From Cherax quadricarinatus (lineage: Eukaryota > Arthropoda > Malacostraca > Decapoda > Parastacidae): a stretch of 64,000 bases of DNA. The notes under the pieces were generated by a model that was not told the origin of the DNA, made no database searches, and was given only the letters and a program-made list of their open reading frames with translations. The DNA lies in the NCBI RefSeq assembly GCF_038502225.1, contig NC_091301.1, positions 17,017,196 through 17,081,195 of the forward strand. Direction: 5' to 3'. The translations under genes and the position numbers were made by a program. Shown here one piece after another: positions 1 to 10,859 of this stretch (the first letter of the stretch is position 1; each line of letters opens with the position of its first letter).

Positions 1-1200
1 CAAAACTAAGTTTCCTGGAGCAGATTGTGTAAACCTCAGCTGAAAAAATATGGTACTTGTGTCAACTCGTTACGAGATTCTTGGCTCCTGGAAAGACCGC
101 TCGCTGAGTTCGATGTTCCTTCCTTACTCCGAACCCCACAACCCACCATCTCCAATCATCTCCCCACCACCTCCCAAACCCCACACCACCCTCAACCACC
201 ACCACCCCACTCACCACTCAAAAAAAAAAAAAAAATCTCATACGAGTGTTTAATGTGGTGGATCATGGACGAAGTTGGGAAGCGACCCGAACTATTCTTC
301 ATGATGATAGAGCTGTTGCATCCAGAGAATCTTACTGTTTCTAGGTGCTCTGCTCCCTTCTTCTTTCTCCCGTTCCTCCTTTCTCTTCCAATTCCTCTTC
401 TTCCTGTTCCTCTTCCTTGTCCTCCACCCCCTCCTGCTCTTCTTTCATCAAGAATCAAACTTTATAAAGTCTTAAAACACTATGAGATCTCATTAAAAGA
501 TCTTAGCTATTCAACAAATCTGAAAAAAAAACTCAAGTACTAATTGAAATGCAGAGTGATTCAGCAACACTACACTCCATTAAGAGTTGGCTGGATAAAC
601 ACTTCGCTAATATCAGAATCAACATAAACGTCGACTGGCCATGGACACTGGAATCCCGACTTAAGATCTTGGAATAACCCAGCAGACGGGTTGGCCATGG
701 ACCACCCGTTGACCAGAGTCCACACGACCTACAGTAGTTGTGGTAGTATAAATATTTATGGTAGCAATATATTACGAACACAGATGTAGCCTAGTGGCCT
801 GCACACCTGGTTGTAGCACGATAACCATGGTAGAAACAAGGAACGAGCAAAAGGCAGCAGAGTAAATTCTTGTATTTCCTTCACCAAACAGCAAGCAATG
901 TATGTACAATATTTACTGACGATATATACAGTAAGGCAACAAGAGACACTGAGAACCGTCTTGACCAGACTTGAAGGTAAATCTGACAATACTGATTCAC
1001 GAGTGTTCAACATCACTTCACAACTCTGGCTGGCTTCCCTGTGGTTGACTGGTTGAGCCAAGGTTCTAGCATAACGAGGCGGGCCCCTTCTCATTGTTCT
1101 CTTAGCAGCTGGTTCACTGGTCGGGAGGGCAACCTGTGTGGGTGTGTGACATGCGCCGAAATGTAACATACTCTTAGCATGCCACATAATGTAAGTTTTT
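1..1200. other. No gene recognised; low-complexity DNA
   Basis: No convincing coding exon is visible. The stretch holds a poly-A run at 220-235, a pyrimidine-rich tract around 340-440, and an imperfect 24-bp palindrome at 686-709 centred on CCATGG. The short open frames here have biased, low-complexity translations (Pro/His/Ser rich) and match no family I recognise. Confidence 0.6.
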
Positions 1201-1203
1201 GTA

Positions 1204-1322
1204 GCAGCAGCAGTAGTAGTAGTGGTAGTGGTAGTAGTAGTAGTAGTAGGAGTAGTAGAAGTAGTAGGAGTAGTAGAAGTAGTAGGAGTAGTAGAAGTAA
1301 TAGCAGTAGTAGTGGTAGTGGC

Positions 1323-1354
<32 letters not shown>

Positions 1355-1402
1355 CAGTAGTAGTAGAAGCAGCAGCAGCAGCAGCAGCAGCAGCACTAGT
1401 AG
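1204..1402. repeat. Imperfect (GTA/AGC)n trinucleotide microsatellite
   Basis: About 200 bp of AGT/GTA triplets interrupted by AGG, GAA and GGT, ending in an (AGC)n run at about 1372-1393. It is open in several frames, giving poly-Ser, poly-Val or poly-Thr/Leu on the two strands. These translations are composition artefacts. Confidence 0.9.
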
Positions 1403-1545
1403 TATAATGGTAGTAATAGTGGTAGAACAAGTGCTTGTAGTAGTGGGGCTACAAATATTTTAAAGTTGAGGTAGTAGGAGTTGAAGCAGTTTTTGTAGTG
1501 GTGGCGGCAGCAGGAACAGTAACTGAACGAACACGTACACATGCT

Positions 1546-1548
<3 letters not shown>

Positions 1549-1581
<33 letters not shown>
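1549..1581. repeat. (CA)n microsatellite
   Basis: A CA dinucleotide run that abuts directly the 5' truncation point of the CR1-like fragment beginning at 1582. It is one of many CA/TG runs that border this LINE family in the window. Confidence 0.95.
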
Positions 1582-1585
<4 letters not shown>

Positions 1586-1986
1586 AGAGGTTAAGGGAAA
1601 TCAACCTGACGACACTGGAGGACAGGAGAGATAGGGGGGACATGATAACGACATACAAAATACTGAGAGGAATTGACAAGGTGGACAAAGACAGGATGTT
1701 CCAGAGATTGGACACAGTAACAAGGGGACACAGTTGGAAGTTGAAGACACAGATGAATCACAGGGATGTTAGGAAGTATTTCTTCAGCCACAGAGTAGTC
1801 AGTAAGTGGAATAGTTTGGGAAGCGATGTAGTGGAGGCAGGATCCATACATAGCTTTAAGCAGAGGTATGATAAAGCTCACGGCTCAGGGAGAGTGACCT
1901 AGTAGCGATCAGTGAAGAGGCGGGGCCAGGAGCTCGGACTCGACCCCCGCAACCTCAACTAGGTGAGTACAACTAGGTGAGTACAC
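1582..1986 (+). mobile_element. CR1-like non-LTR retrotransposon, 3'-terminal fragment
   Basis: The fragment encodes the extreme C-terminus of the element's ORF2, beginning at EERLREINLTTLEDRR and stopping at TAG 1900-1902. The reverse transcriptase and endonuclease are missing. A GC-rich 3' UTR (1903-1960) and two tandem copies of a 14-bp tail ending in AGGTGAGTAC follow. The remaining frame is intact, but the piece is only 107 residues and cannot act alone. The same C-terminus recurs at 32388, 37764, 38634, 49757, 52797 and 59161, which shows it is a dispersed element and not a host exon. The 5' end abuts (CA)n. Confidence 0.9.
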
Positions 1987-2516
1987 ATACTAATCCTATA
2001 TAAAGTCACACGAGGACAATCCTGGAAGGCCCGTTTTTCCCTATCACCAACACAACAAACCTACTCTGAAACAAACTGTGGCAACGATGAATCAAATTCA
2101 CATTCTAGAAAATAAAAGTGACCCCCACGACAAACATTTCTTGTCCGTCGTTTCCAAAACTGAGAAATAATATCCGCTCCTGGCTACTGCCAGTCGCCTC
2201 AACGCCATCTGTCGACGAGAAAAACAACCAAGTATTTCCACATTTTCTTACCTGCAAGACTCCTCTCTCTTGAGTTACTGTCAAGGATTAACTTTGCAAA
2301 GTATACAACACTTTGCACATAAAAGTTCTACTTTTATATTTTATGCGAGCTTCCCGGAACGTGTTGACGACTGCCGGGTGGAAAGTTCGTCTCTGTGACG
2401 CTCTCGTCAGGGCAGGAACCGTCCACATGCCCGGGAAATGTAAATTGAGTGTTCCCACCTTGGCTGAGATACATTTCAAATGCTGAGTAAAATTATATTG
2501 TATCGACTTGAAAATG
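1987..2516. other. No feature recognised
   Basis: Apparently unique, moderately AT-rich sequence. I see no conserved protein, RNA or repeat. Confidence 0.5.
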
Positions 2517-2523
2517 TTGGTTG

Positions 2524-2735
2524 CGCAGGCTACTGTACAGGCTGTTGTGCAGGCTGTTGTACAGGCTGTTGTACAGGCTGTTGTACAGGCTGTTGTGCAG
2601 GCTGTTGTGCAGGCTGTTGTACAGGCTGTTGTGCAGGCTGTTGTACAGGCTGTTGTACAGGCTGTTGTACAGGCTGTGGTAGTTGCTGTTGTACAGGCTG
2701 TTATACCACCTATTATACAGGCTGTTGTTCAGTTT
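2524..2735. repeat. 12-bp minisatellite
   Basis: Tandem copies of GTACAGGCTGTT, with a common GTGCAGGCTGTT variant, degenerating after about 2680. Twelve is a multiple of three, so the array is open in several frames (Cys-rich TGCCAGCC-type and QAVV-type repeats). There is no sign of a real protein. Confidence 0.9.
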
Positions 2736-2816
2736 TTGTTCTTCAGGTGTATATATTCAGATAATTCTGTCAACAGTGCCTTCATCTATTTCTAATAAAC
2801 AACTCACAAGGGTCAT

Positions 2817-4530
2817 GTTTTTTTTCGGGTCATGGGTTTTCTTTTTGGGTCATGGGTTTTCTTTTTGGGTCATGGGTTTTCTTTTTGGGTCATGGGTTTT
2901 CTTTTCGGGTCATGGGTTTTCTTTTCGGGTCATGGGTTTTCTTTTCGGGTCATGGGTTTTCTTTTTGGATCATGGGTTTTCTTTTCGGGTCATGGGTTTT
3001 CTTTTCGGGTCATGGGTTTTCTTTTCGGGTCATGGGTTTTCTTTTTGGGTCATGGGTTTTCTTTTCGGGTCATGGGTTTCCTTTTCGGGTTATGGTTTTT
3101 CTTTTCGGGTCATGAGTTTTCTTTTCGGGTCATGGGTTTTCTTTTCGGGTCATGGGTTTTCTTTTCGGGTCATGGGTTTTCTTTTCGGGTCATGGTTTTT
3201 CTTTTCGGGTCATGGGTTTTCTTTTCGGGTCATGGGTTTTCTTTTCGGGTCATGGGTTTTCTTTTTGGGTCATGGGTTTTCTTTTCGGGTCATGGGTTTT
3301 CTTTTCGGGTCATGGGTTTTCTTTTCGGGTCATGGGTTTTCTTTTTGGATCATGGGTTTTCTTTTCGGGTCATGGGTTTTCTTTTCGGGTCATGGGTTTT
3401 CTTTTCGGGTCATGGGTTTTCTTTTTGGGTCATGGGTTTTCTTTTCGGGTCATGGGTTTCCTTTTCGGGTTATGGTTTTTCTTTTCGGGTCATGAGTTTT
3501 CTTTTCGGGTCATGGGTTTTCTTTTCGGGTCATGGGTTTTCTTTTCGGGTCATGGGTTTTCTTTTCGGGTCATGGTTTTTCTTTTCGGGTCATGGGTTTT
3601 CTTTTCGGGTCATGGGTTTTCTTTTCGGGTCATGGGTTTTCTTTTTGGGTCATGGGTTTTCTTTTCGGGTCATGGGTTTTCTTTTCGGGTCATGGGTTTT
3701 CTTTTCGGGTCATGGGTTTTCTTTTTGGATCATGGGTTTTCTTTTCGGGTCATGGGTTTTCTTTTCGGGTCATGGGTTTTCTTTTCGGGTCATGGGTTTT
3801 CTTTTTGGGTCATGGGTTTTCTTTTCGGGTCATGGGTTTCCTTTTCGGGTTATGGTTTTTCTTTTCGGGTCATGAGTTTTCTTTTCGGGTCATGGGTTTT
3901 CTTTTCGGGTCATGGGTTTTCTTTTCGGGTCATGGGTTTTCTTTTCGGGTCATGGTTTTTCTTTTCGGGTCATGGGTTTTCTTTTCGGGTCATGGGTTTT
4001 CTTTTCGGGTCATGGGTTTTCTTTTTGGGTCATGGGTTTTCTTTTTGGGTCATGGGTTTTCTTTTCGGGTCATGGGTTTTCTTTTCGGGTTATGGGTTTT
4101 CTTTTCGGGTCAATGGTTTTCTTTTCGGGTCATGGGTTTTCTTTTCGGGTCATGGGTTTTCTTTTCGGGTTATGGGTTTTCTTTTCGGGTCATGGGTTTT
4201 CTTTTCGGGTCATGGGTTTTCTTTTCGGGTCATGGGTTTTCTTTTCGGGTCATGGGTTTTCTTTTTGGGTCATGGGTTTTCTTTTCGGATCATGGGTTTT
4301 CTTTTCGGGTCATGGGTTTTCTTCTCGGGTCATGGGTTTTCTTTTCGGGTCATGGGTTTTCTTTTCGGGTCATGGGTTTTCTTTTCGGGTCATGGGTTTT
4401 CTTTTTGGGTCATGGGTTTTCTTTTCGGATCATGGGTTTTCTTTTCGGGTCATGGGTTTTCTTCTCGGGTCATGGGTTTTCTTTTCGGGTCATGGGTTTT
4501 CTTTTCGGGTCATGCTTTTCCTTTTTGAAA
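2817..4530. repeat. 20-bp satellite with 380-bp higher-order period
   Basis: About 85 head-to-tail copies of GGGTCATGGGTTTTCTTTTC, mostly 20 bp and in register. Variant units reveal higher-order structure. A block containing GTTTCCTTTTCGGGTTATGG recurs with its marker at 3080, 3460 and 3840, exactly 380 bp (19 units) apart. A second, 140-bp (7-unit) block marked by CTTCTCGGGT occurs at 4321 and 4461. The plus strand lacks stops in all three frames, so the open frames of up to 458 codons (FSFRVMGFLFGSWVFFSGHG type) are repeat artefacts. Confidence 0.97.
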
Positions 4531-4689
4531 TCAACTGAATATTTTTTTAGGCCTACAAATCAGCTTCTTTATATTTTTCTTTATTTGATATGTACATTTG
4601 ATCTAAGGTTTCCATTAAACATATCAAAACATATAAAGATTATAAACATTTCGAGTTAGATTATGACTGCCATCATGGAGAACCAACGG

Positions 4690-4850
4690 GAATAAAAGAA
4701 AAATGCACGAGGCGTTACCTCTCCGGATAGCCACACTGAAGCCCTGAAACACTTGGCTTTCAAGTGGTTTCGATGAACTGGAAAACAAATTTCGTGGTGA
4801 AAATTGTGGCACCTTTTCCCACCCCCAGGGTATCCAATCCTATTGTCTGA
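4690..4850 (-). pseudogene. Relic of a nuclease-like retroelement C-terminal domain
   Basis: Read on the minus strand from about 4836, the DTLGVGKGATIF...FIETT segment aligns by eye with ETLGSWGKNATRF...LIDTT of the ORF at 45322-45906. It reaches a TGA and then shifts frame to FQGFSVAIRRGNASC, matching FMFQRLSVAIQRGNACC of the same ORF. The order and spacing of both segments match, so this is a broken copy of that family with a frameshift and a stop. It has no flanking direct repeats like those at 45148 and 46023. Confidence 0.65.
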
Positions 4851-5084
4851 AGCAGCTGATCCTCCAGGTTATAAGAGAAGAGGGAAGAGCTGGTGAAACG
4901 GGAAGAAGAGAAATGTTAGAGAGGGAGAGGAGAGCTCTCTAGATGGAGAGCCAGTAAAATAATGGAAGGAAAGACGAGAACGTGGAAAACCAGCTATTTC
5001 ATATGTTAGAGTAGAGAGAAGTGAAAGTTAAATTTGTATCCAACAGACCTTGATTACAGAAGAGTAAGTCACAATACTGTGTCT

Positions 5085-5880
5085 GAAACAAATGACAGTA
5101 CCGAGCGAGGCAGAAACAAATCACAGTACTGTGGCTGGAATAAATCACTATATTGTGGCTAGAATAAATCACAGTATTGTGTTTGGAATAAATTACAGTG
5201 TTGTGGCTGGAATAAATCACGATATTGTATCTAGAATAAATCACAATACTGTGGCTGAAATAAATCACAGTACTGTGACTGGAACAAACCAATACTGTGG
5301 CTGGAACAAATCAATACTGTAGCTGGAACAAATCACAATTCTATGGCTGTTACAAATCATAATACTGTGGCTGGAATAAATCACAATATAGTGGCTGAAA
5401 CAAATCAGTACTGTGGCTGGAACAAACCAGTACTGTGACTGGAACAAATCAGTACTGTGGCTGGAACAAACCAGTACTGTGGCTGGAACAAATCAGTACT
5501 GTGGCGGGAACAAATCAGTATTATGGCTGGAACAAACCAGTACTGTGGCTGGAACAAATCAGTACTGTAGCTGGAACAAATCACAATTCTATTACTGTTA
5601 CAAATCATAATACTGTGGCTGGAATAAATCACAATATAGTGGCTGAAACAAATCAGTACTGTGGCTGGAACAAACCAGTACTGTGACTGGAACAAATCAG
5701 TACTGTGGCTGGAACAAACCAGTACTGTGGCTGGAACAAATCAGTACTTTGGCTGGAACAAACCAGCACTGTGGCTGGAACAAATCAGTACTGTGGCGGG
5801 AACAAATCAGTATTATGGCTGGAACAAACCAGTACTGTGGCTGGAACAAATCAGTACTGTAGCTGGAACAAATCAAAACG
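5085..5880. repeat. 22-bp minisatellite
   Basis: Tandem repeats of about 22 bp built on GTACTGTGGCTGGAACAAAT. The left part (5085-5280) is more diverged, with ATAAATCACAATA variants. A larger segment beginning with GTGGCTGAAACAAATCAG at about 5391 recurs near 5639, giving a higher-order period of about 248 bp. The short open frames on both strands are artefacts. Confidence 0.93.
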
Positions 5881-6012
5881 TCTTCAGACGACCTGTCGGT
5901 CTATCATGGAGTTATGACTTGATAATGACCCAGGGCTGATAAGTATTAGTTGTAGACAGATTAGGTAAACCGAGGAGAAAATGAGTGATAATAATAATAA
6001 TGATAATATAAT

Positions 6013-6023
6013 TATTGTTGTTG

Positions 6024-6064
<41 letters not shown>

Positions 6065-6078
6065 TTATTATTATTATC
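6013..6078. repeat. (TTA)n microsatellite, 3' tail of the RTE-like element
   Basis: A TTA/TTG triplet run that directly abuts the 3' end of the minus-strand RTE-like relic at 6080. On the element's sense strand this reads as a (TAA)n tail, the usual kind of 3' end for RTE-clade LINEs. Confidence 0.85.
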
Positions 6079-6079
6079 A

Positions 6080-7075
6080 CACTGGCCGATTCCCACCAAG
6101 GCAGGGTGGCCCGAAAAAGAAAAACTTTCACCATCATTCACTCCATCACTGTCTTGCCAGAAGGGTCCTTTACACTATAGTTTTTAAACTGCAACATTAA
6201 CACCCCTCCTTCAGAGTGCAGGCACTGTACTTCCCATCTCCAGGACTCAAGTCCGGCCTGCCGGTTTCCCTGAACCCCTTCATAAATGTTACTTTGCTCA
6301 CACTCCAACAGCACGTCAAGTATTAAAAACCATTTGTCTCCATTCACTCGTATCAAACACGCTCACGCATACCTGCTGGAAGTCCAAGCCCCTCGCACAC
6401 AAAACCTCCTTTACCCCCTCTCTCCAACCTTTCCTAGGCCGACCCCTACCCCGCCTTCCTTCCACAACAGACTGATACACTCTTGAAGTCATTCTGTTTC
6501 GCTCCATTCTCTCTACATGTCCGAACCACCTCAACAACTCTTCCTCAGCCCTCTGGACAACAGTTTTGGTAATCCCGCACCTCCTCCTAACTTCCAAACT
6601 ACGAATTCTCTGCATTATATTCACACCACACATTGCCCTCAGACATGACATCTCCACTGCCTCCAGCCTTCTCCTCTCTGCAACATTCATCACCCATGCT
6701 TCACACCCATATAAGAGCGTTGGTAAAACTATACTCTCATACATTCCCCTCTTTGCCTCCAAGGACAAAGTTCTTTGTCTCCACAGACTCCTAAGTGCAC
6801 CACTCACTCTTTTTCCCTCATCAATTCTATGATTCACCTCATCTTTCATAGACCCATCCGCTGAAACGTCCACTCCCAAATATCTGAATACATTCACCTC
6901 CTCCATACTCTCTCCCTCCAATCTGATATCCAACTTTCATCACCTAATCTTTTTGTTATCCTCATAACCTTACTCTTTCCTGTATTCACCTTTAATTTTC
7001 TTCTTCTGCACACCCTACCAAATTCATCTACCAATCTCTGCAACTTCTCTTCAGAATCTCCCATTTTATTTTACG
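6080..7075 (-). mobile_element. RTE-clade LINE, 5'-truncated and frameshifted
   Basis: On the minus strand the open part (6316-6933) encodes the C-terminal third of an RTE-type pol: FRYLGVDVSADGSM, then LLYGCEAWV, ELLRWFGHVERM and the basic RRGRGRPRKGWREG block typical of RTE/BovB proteins. An upstream stretch (about 6934-7060; KLQRLVDEFGRVCRRRKLKV) is the preceding part in another frame, so there is a frameshift near 6934. The endonuclease and RT catalytic core are absent. The 3' UTR runs to about 6080 and ends in a conserved GGGCCACCCTGCCTTGGTGG segment followed by (TAA)n. Confidence 0.88.
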
Positions 7076-7390
7076 CTTGAAGAACATAGCCCTGTCCATC
7101 ATTAAGCTCAGTGAATGGTGCAGGCTCGATTCTCCGTCTGATAATCATAACACTGACTCACTATCTAATTGTACTCGCTGTTTTCTCTTTGCTGTCATTT
7201 TGTTGCTTAACATGACCTACGTTACAATAAAAGTAGGAAGAGAGAATGCGAGAAAGAGAACAGACCCTGAGAGCAGTATAGAGGATATCCAAGACTGAAT
7301 ATCCTTTAAGCCCCGAAAGCCCTGATGGACGCAAGGGAATCACAAACGCTGAAGAATATATAAATATAGATATATGAAAGGGGTGAGGAA
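7076..7390. other. No feature recognised
   Basis: A spacer between the RTE relic and the 23-bp satellite. It has a 73-codon open frame at 7077-7298 with no recognisable similarity. Confidence 0.5.
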
Positions 7391-7394
7391 TAGA

Positions 7395-10028
7395 GCAAGG
7401 GAGGTCAGGGCAATATAACTAGGGAGGTCAGGGCAATATAACCATTGAGGTCAGGGCAATATAACAAGGTATGTCAGGGCAATATAACTAGGGAGGTCAG
7501 GGCAATATAACCAGGGAGGTCAGGGCAATATAACCAGGGAGGTCAGGGCAATATAACCAGGTAGGTCAGGGGGCAATATAACTAGGGAGGTCAGGGCAAT
7601 ATAACTAGGGAGGTCAGGGCAATATAACCAGGGAGGCCAGGGCAATATAACCAGGTAGGTCAGGGCAATATAACTAGGGAGGTCAGGGCAATATAACCAA
7701 AGAGGCCAGGCAATATAACCAGGTAGGTCAGGGCAATATAACTAGGGAGGTCAGGGCAATATAACTAGGGAGGTCAGGGCAATATAACCAGGGAGGTCAG
7801 GGCAATATAACCAGGTAGGTCAGGGCAATATAACTAGGGAGGTCAGGGCAATATAACCAGGGAGGTCAGTGCAATATAACCAGGGAGGTCAGGGCAATAT
7901 AACCAGGAACGTCAGGGCAATATAACTAGGGAGGTCAGGGTAATATAACCAGGGAGGTCAGGGCAATATAACCAGGTAGGTCAGGGCAATATAACCAGGT
8001 AGGTCAGGGCAATATAACCAGGGAGGTCAGGGCAATATAACCAGGGAGGTCAGGGCAATATAACCAGGTAGGTCAGGGCAATATAACTAGGGAGGTCAGG
8101 GCAATATAACCAGGGAGGTCAGGGCAATATAACCAGGGAGGTCAGGGCAATATAACCAGGTAGGTCAGGGCAATATAACTAGGGAGGTCAGGGCAATATA
8201 ACCAGGGAGGTCAGGGCAATATAACTAGGGAGGTCAGGGCAATATAACCAGGTAGGTCAGGGCAATATAACTAGGGAGGTCAGGGCAATATAACCAGGGA
8301 GGTCAGGGCAATATAACCAGGTAGGTCAGGGCAATATAACTAGGGAGGTCAGGGCAATATAACTAGGGAGGTCAGGGCAATATAACCAGGGAGGTCAGGG
8401 CAATATAACCAGGGAGGTCAGGGCAATATGACCAGGTAGGTCAGGGCAATATAACTAGGGAGGTCAGGGCAATATAACCAGGGAGGTCAGGGCAATATAA
8501 CCAGGGAGGTCAGGGCAATATAACAAGGTAGGTCAGGGCAATATAACCAGGGAGGTCAGGGCAATATAACCAGGTAGGTCAGGGCAATATAACTAGGGAG
8601 GTCAGGGCAATATAACCAGGGAGGTCAGGGCAATATAACCAGGTAGGTCAGGGCAATATAACTAGGGAGGTCAGGGCAATATAACCAGGTAGGTCAGGGC
8701 AATATAACTAGGGAGGGCAGGGCAATATAACCAGGTAGGTCAGGGCAATATAACTAGGGAGGTCAGGGAAATATAACTAGGGAGGTCAGGGCAATATAAC
8801 CAGGGAGGTCAGGGCAATATAACTAGGGAGGTCAGGGCAATATAACCAGGGAGGTCAGGGCATTATAACTAGGGAGGTCAGGGCAATATAACTAGGGAGG
8901 TCAGGGCAATATAACTAGGGAGGTCAGGGCAATATAACCAGGGAGGTCAGGGCAATATAACCAGGTAGGTCAGGGCAATATAACTAGGGAGGTCAGGGCA
9001 ATATAACCAGGGAGGTCAGGGCAATATAACCAGGTAGGTCAGGGCAATATAACTAGGGAGGTCAGGGCAATATAACCAGGGAGGTCAGGGCAATATAACC
9101 AGGTAGGTCAGGGCAATATAACTAGGGAGGTCAGGGCAATATAACTAGGGAGGTCAGGGCAATATAACTAGGGAGGTCAGGGCAATATAACTAGGGAGGT
9201 CAGGGCAATATAACTAGGGAGGTCAGGGCAATATAACCAGGGAGGTCAGGGCAATATAACCAGGTAGGTCAGGGCAATATAACTAGGGAGGTCAGGGCAA
9301 TATAACTAGGGAGGTCAGGTCAATATAACTAGGGAGGTCAGGGCAATATAACTAGGGAGGTCAGGGCAATATAACTAATGAGGTCAGGGCAATATAACCA
9401 GGGAGGTCAGGGCACTATAACTAAGGAGGTCAGGGCAATATAACTAGGGAGGTCAGGGCAATATAACTAGGGAGGTCAGGGCAATATAACTAGGGAGGTC
9501 AGGGCAATATAACCAGGGAGGTCAGGGCAATATAACCAGGGAGGTCAGGGCAATATAACTAGGGAGGTCAGGGCAATATAACCAGGGAGGTCAGGGCAAT
9601 ATAACCAGGGAGGTCAGGGCAATATAACTAGGGAGGTCAGAGCAATATAACTAGGGAGGTCAGGGCAATATAACTAGGGAGGTCAGGGCAATATAACTAG
9701 GGAGGTCAGGGCAATATAACTAGGGAGGTCATGGCAATATAACCAGGGAGGTCAGGGCAATATAACTAGGGAGGTCAGGGCAATATAACTAGGGAGGTCA
9801 GGGCAATATAACCAGGGAGGTCAGGGCAATATAACTAGGGAGGTCAGGGCAATATAACTAGGGAGGTCAGGGCAATATAACCAGGTAGGTCAGGGCAATA
9901 TAACCAGGGAGGTCAGGGCAATATAACTAGGGAGGTCAGGGCAATATAACCAGGTAGGTCAGGGCAATATAACTAGGGAGGTCAGGGCAATATAACTAGG
10001 GAGGTCAGGGCAATATAACTAGGGAGGT
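7395..10028. repeat. 23-bp satellite A (AGGTCAGGGCAATATAAC)
   Basis: More than 110 tandem copies of a 23-bp unit whose core is AGGTCAGGGCAATATAAC, followed by CAGGG, CAGGT or TAGGG. The three linker variants alternate irregularly, so copies can be followed across the array. In-frame TAA and TAG break all longer open frames, so this array produces no long ORF. It ends in GGGAGGTGAGGCTGTGAGC. Confidence 0.97.
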
Positions 10029-10071
10029 GAGGCTGTGAGCTGTTGGGGGAAGAAAGTTTAATATTTCTTAC

Positions 10072-10400
10072 ATAAATTAGAGGCATGTACCTCACTTGGG
10101 TATGTTTATTGAGGAAATGTTACGCTACACAGTGGGTTTATCAGTTCATTGCGAAGAAGAATGGTGAAGATCAGAAGGAGTTTGAGGTAATCAGTCTCTC
10201 GGCCTGGAGTCGATGAAATCAGTCCATCAGTCTTCTTTCATGGACTGATTACAACGACTCCAGGCTGAGGGACTGATTGTCTCAAACTCCTTCTGATCTT
10301 CACCAATCTCCTTTGTGTCGATCTGATGAAGCTACTGTGTGGCGAAACGTTTCATCAATAAAAATACCCAAGTTGAGCTCATGTGTCTAATTTATCATCT
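10072..10400. repeat. Fold-back element with a hammerhead-like core
   Basis: An inverted pair whose left arm (about 10075-10210) and right arm (about 10235-10400) have diverged. The right arm on the plus strand has CTGATGA at 10323-10329, a stem II of GCTAC/GTGGC (10331-10343, TGT loop), GAAA at 10344-10347 and then CGTTTC. This is the hammerhead core order. The left arm's equivalent is degraded (CTGATAA and GTAA). Flanking stem I is poor in this copy. The arrangement matches the better-preserved pairs at 28292 and 57184. Confidence 0.7.
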
Positions 10401-10429
10401 TGTAGGTTCTCCGAACCTACAAGTTGAGC

Positions 10430-10855
10430 TCGAAGTTCGGTGCTTTTAGTTCTCCTTTACGTTGCCCGACTATGTTTACCTCTGGTGAGGTGCTCACGAG
10501 TGTGGAGAGTGAAATGTAATTGTTAAAAGTCTCACATTCACTTCAATAACTGTTATTTGATACGTTCCTTAATATCAGCAATAAATTCTGAGTATAATGG
10601 ATGAAGAGAATTTCTATAAGTATACCGCTCTAAGATAACAATGTATATACTTTCGCTGAAATCGGAGACCATTTGAGGTATACCTTTCAAAATAACGTCT
10701 GTTGTATCAGCAAAAGTCATTAGATTATATATTCAAAAGTTGACAACTGAAGATTGATGACGGTGAGATTCTCATTTTCTATTTTAACTAATTTTGTGAA
10801 ATTTCTAAATTAGCTTCATTGTTTCCCTTTGTTTTTTAATATTTTCCCCAAAAGG
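10430..10855. other. AT-rich spacer, no gene seen
   Basis: No coding or repeat structure is recognised between the fold-back element and the next satellite. Confidence 0.5.
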
Positions 10856-10859
10856 CTTC

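Noticed and set aside
3152..4528. A 458-codon plus-strand frame rich in Phe/Gly/Ser
   Set aside because: It is the 20-bp satellite, stop-free in all three plus frames. There is no start context, domain or unique C-terminus.
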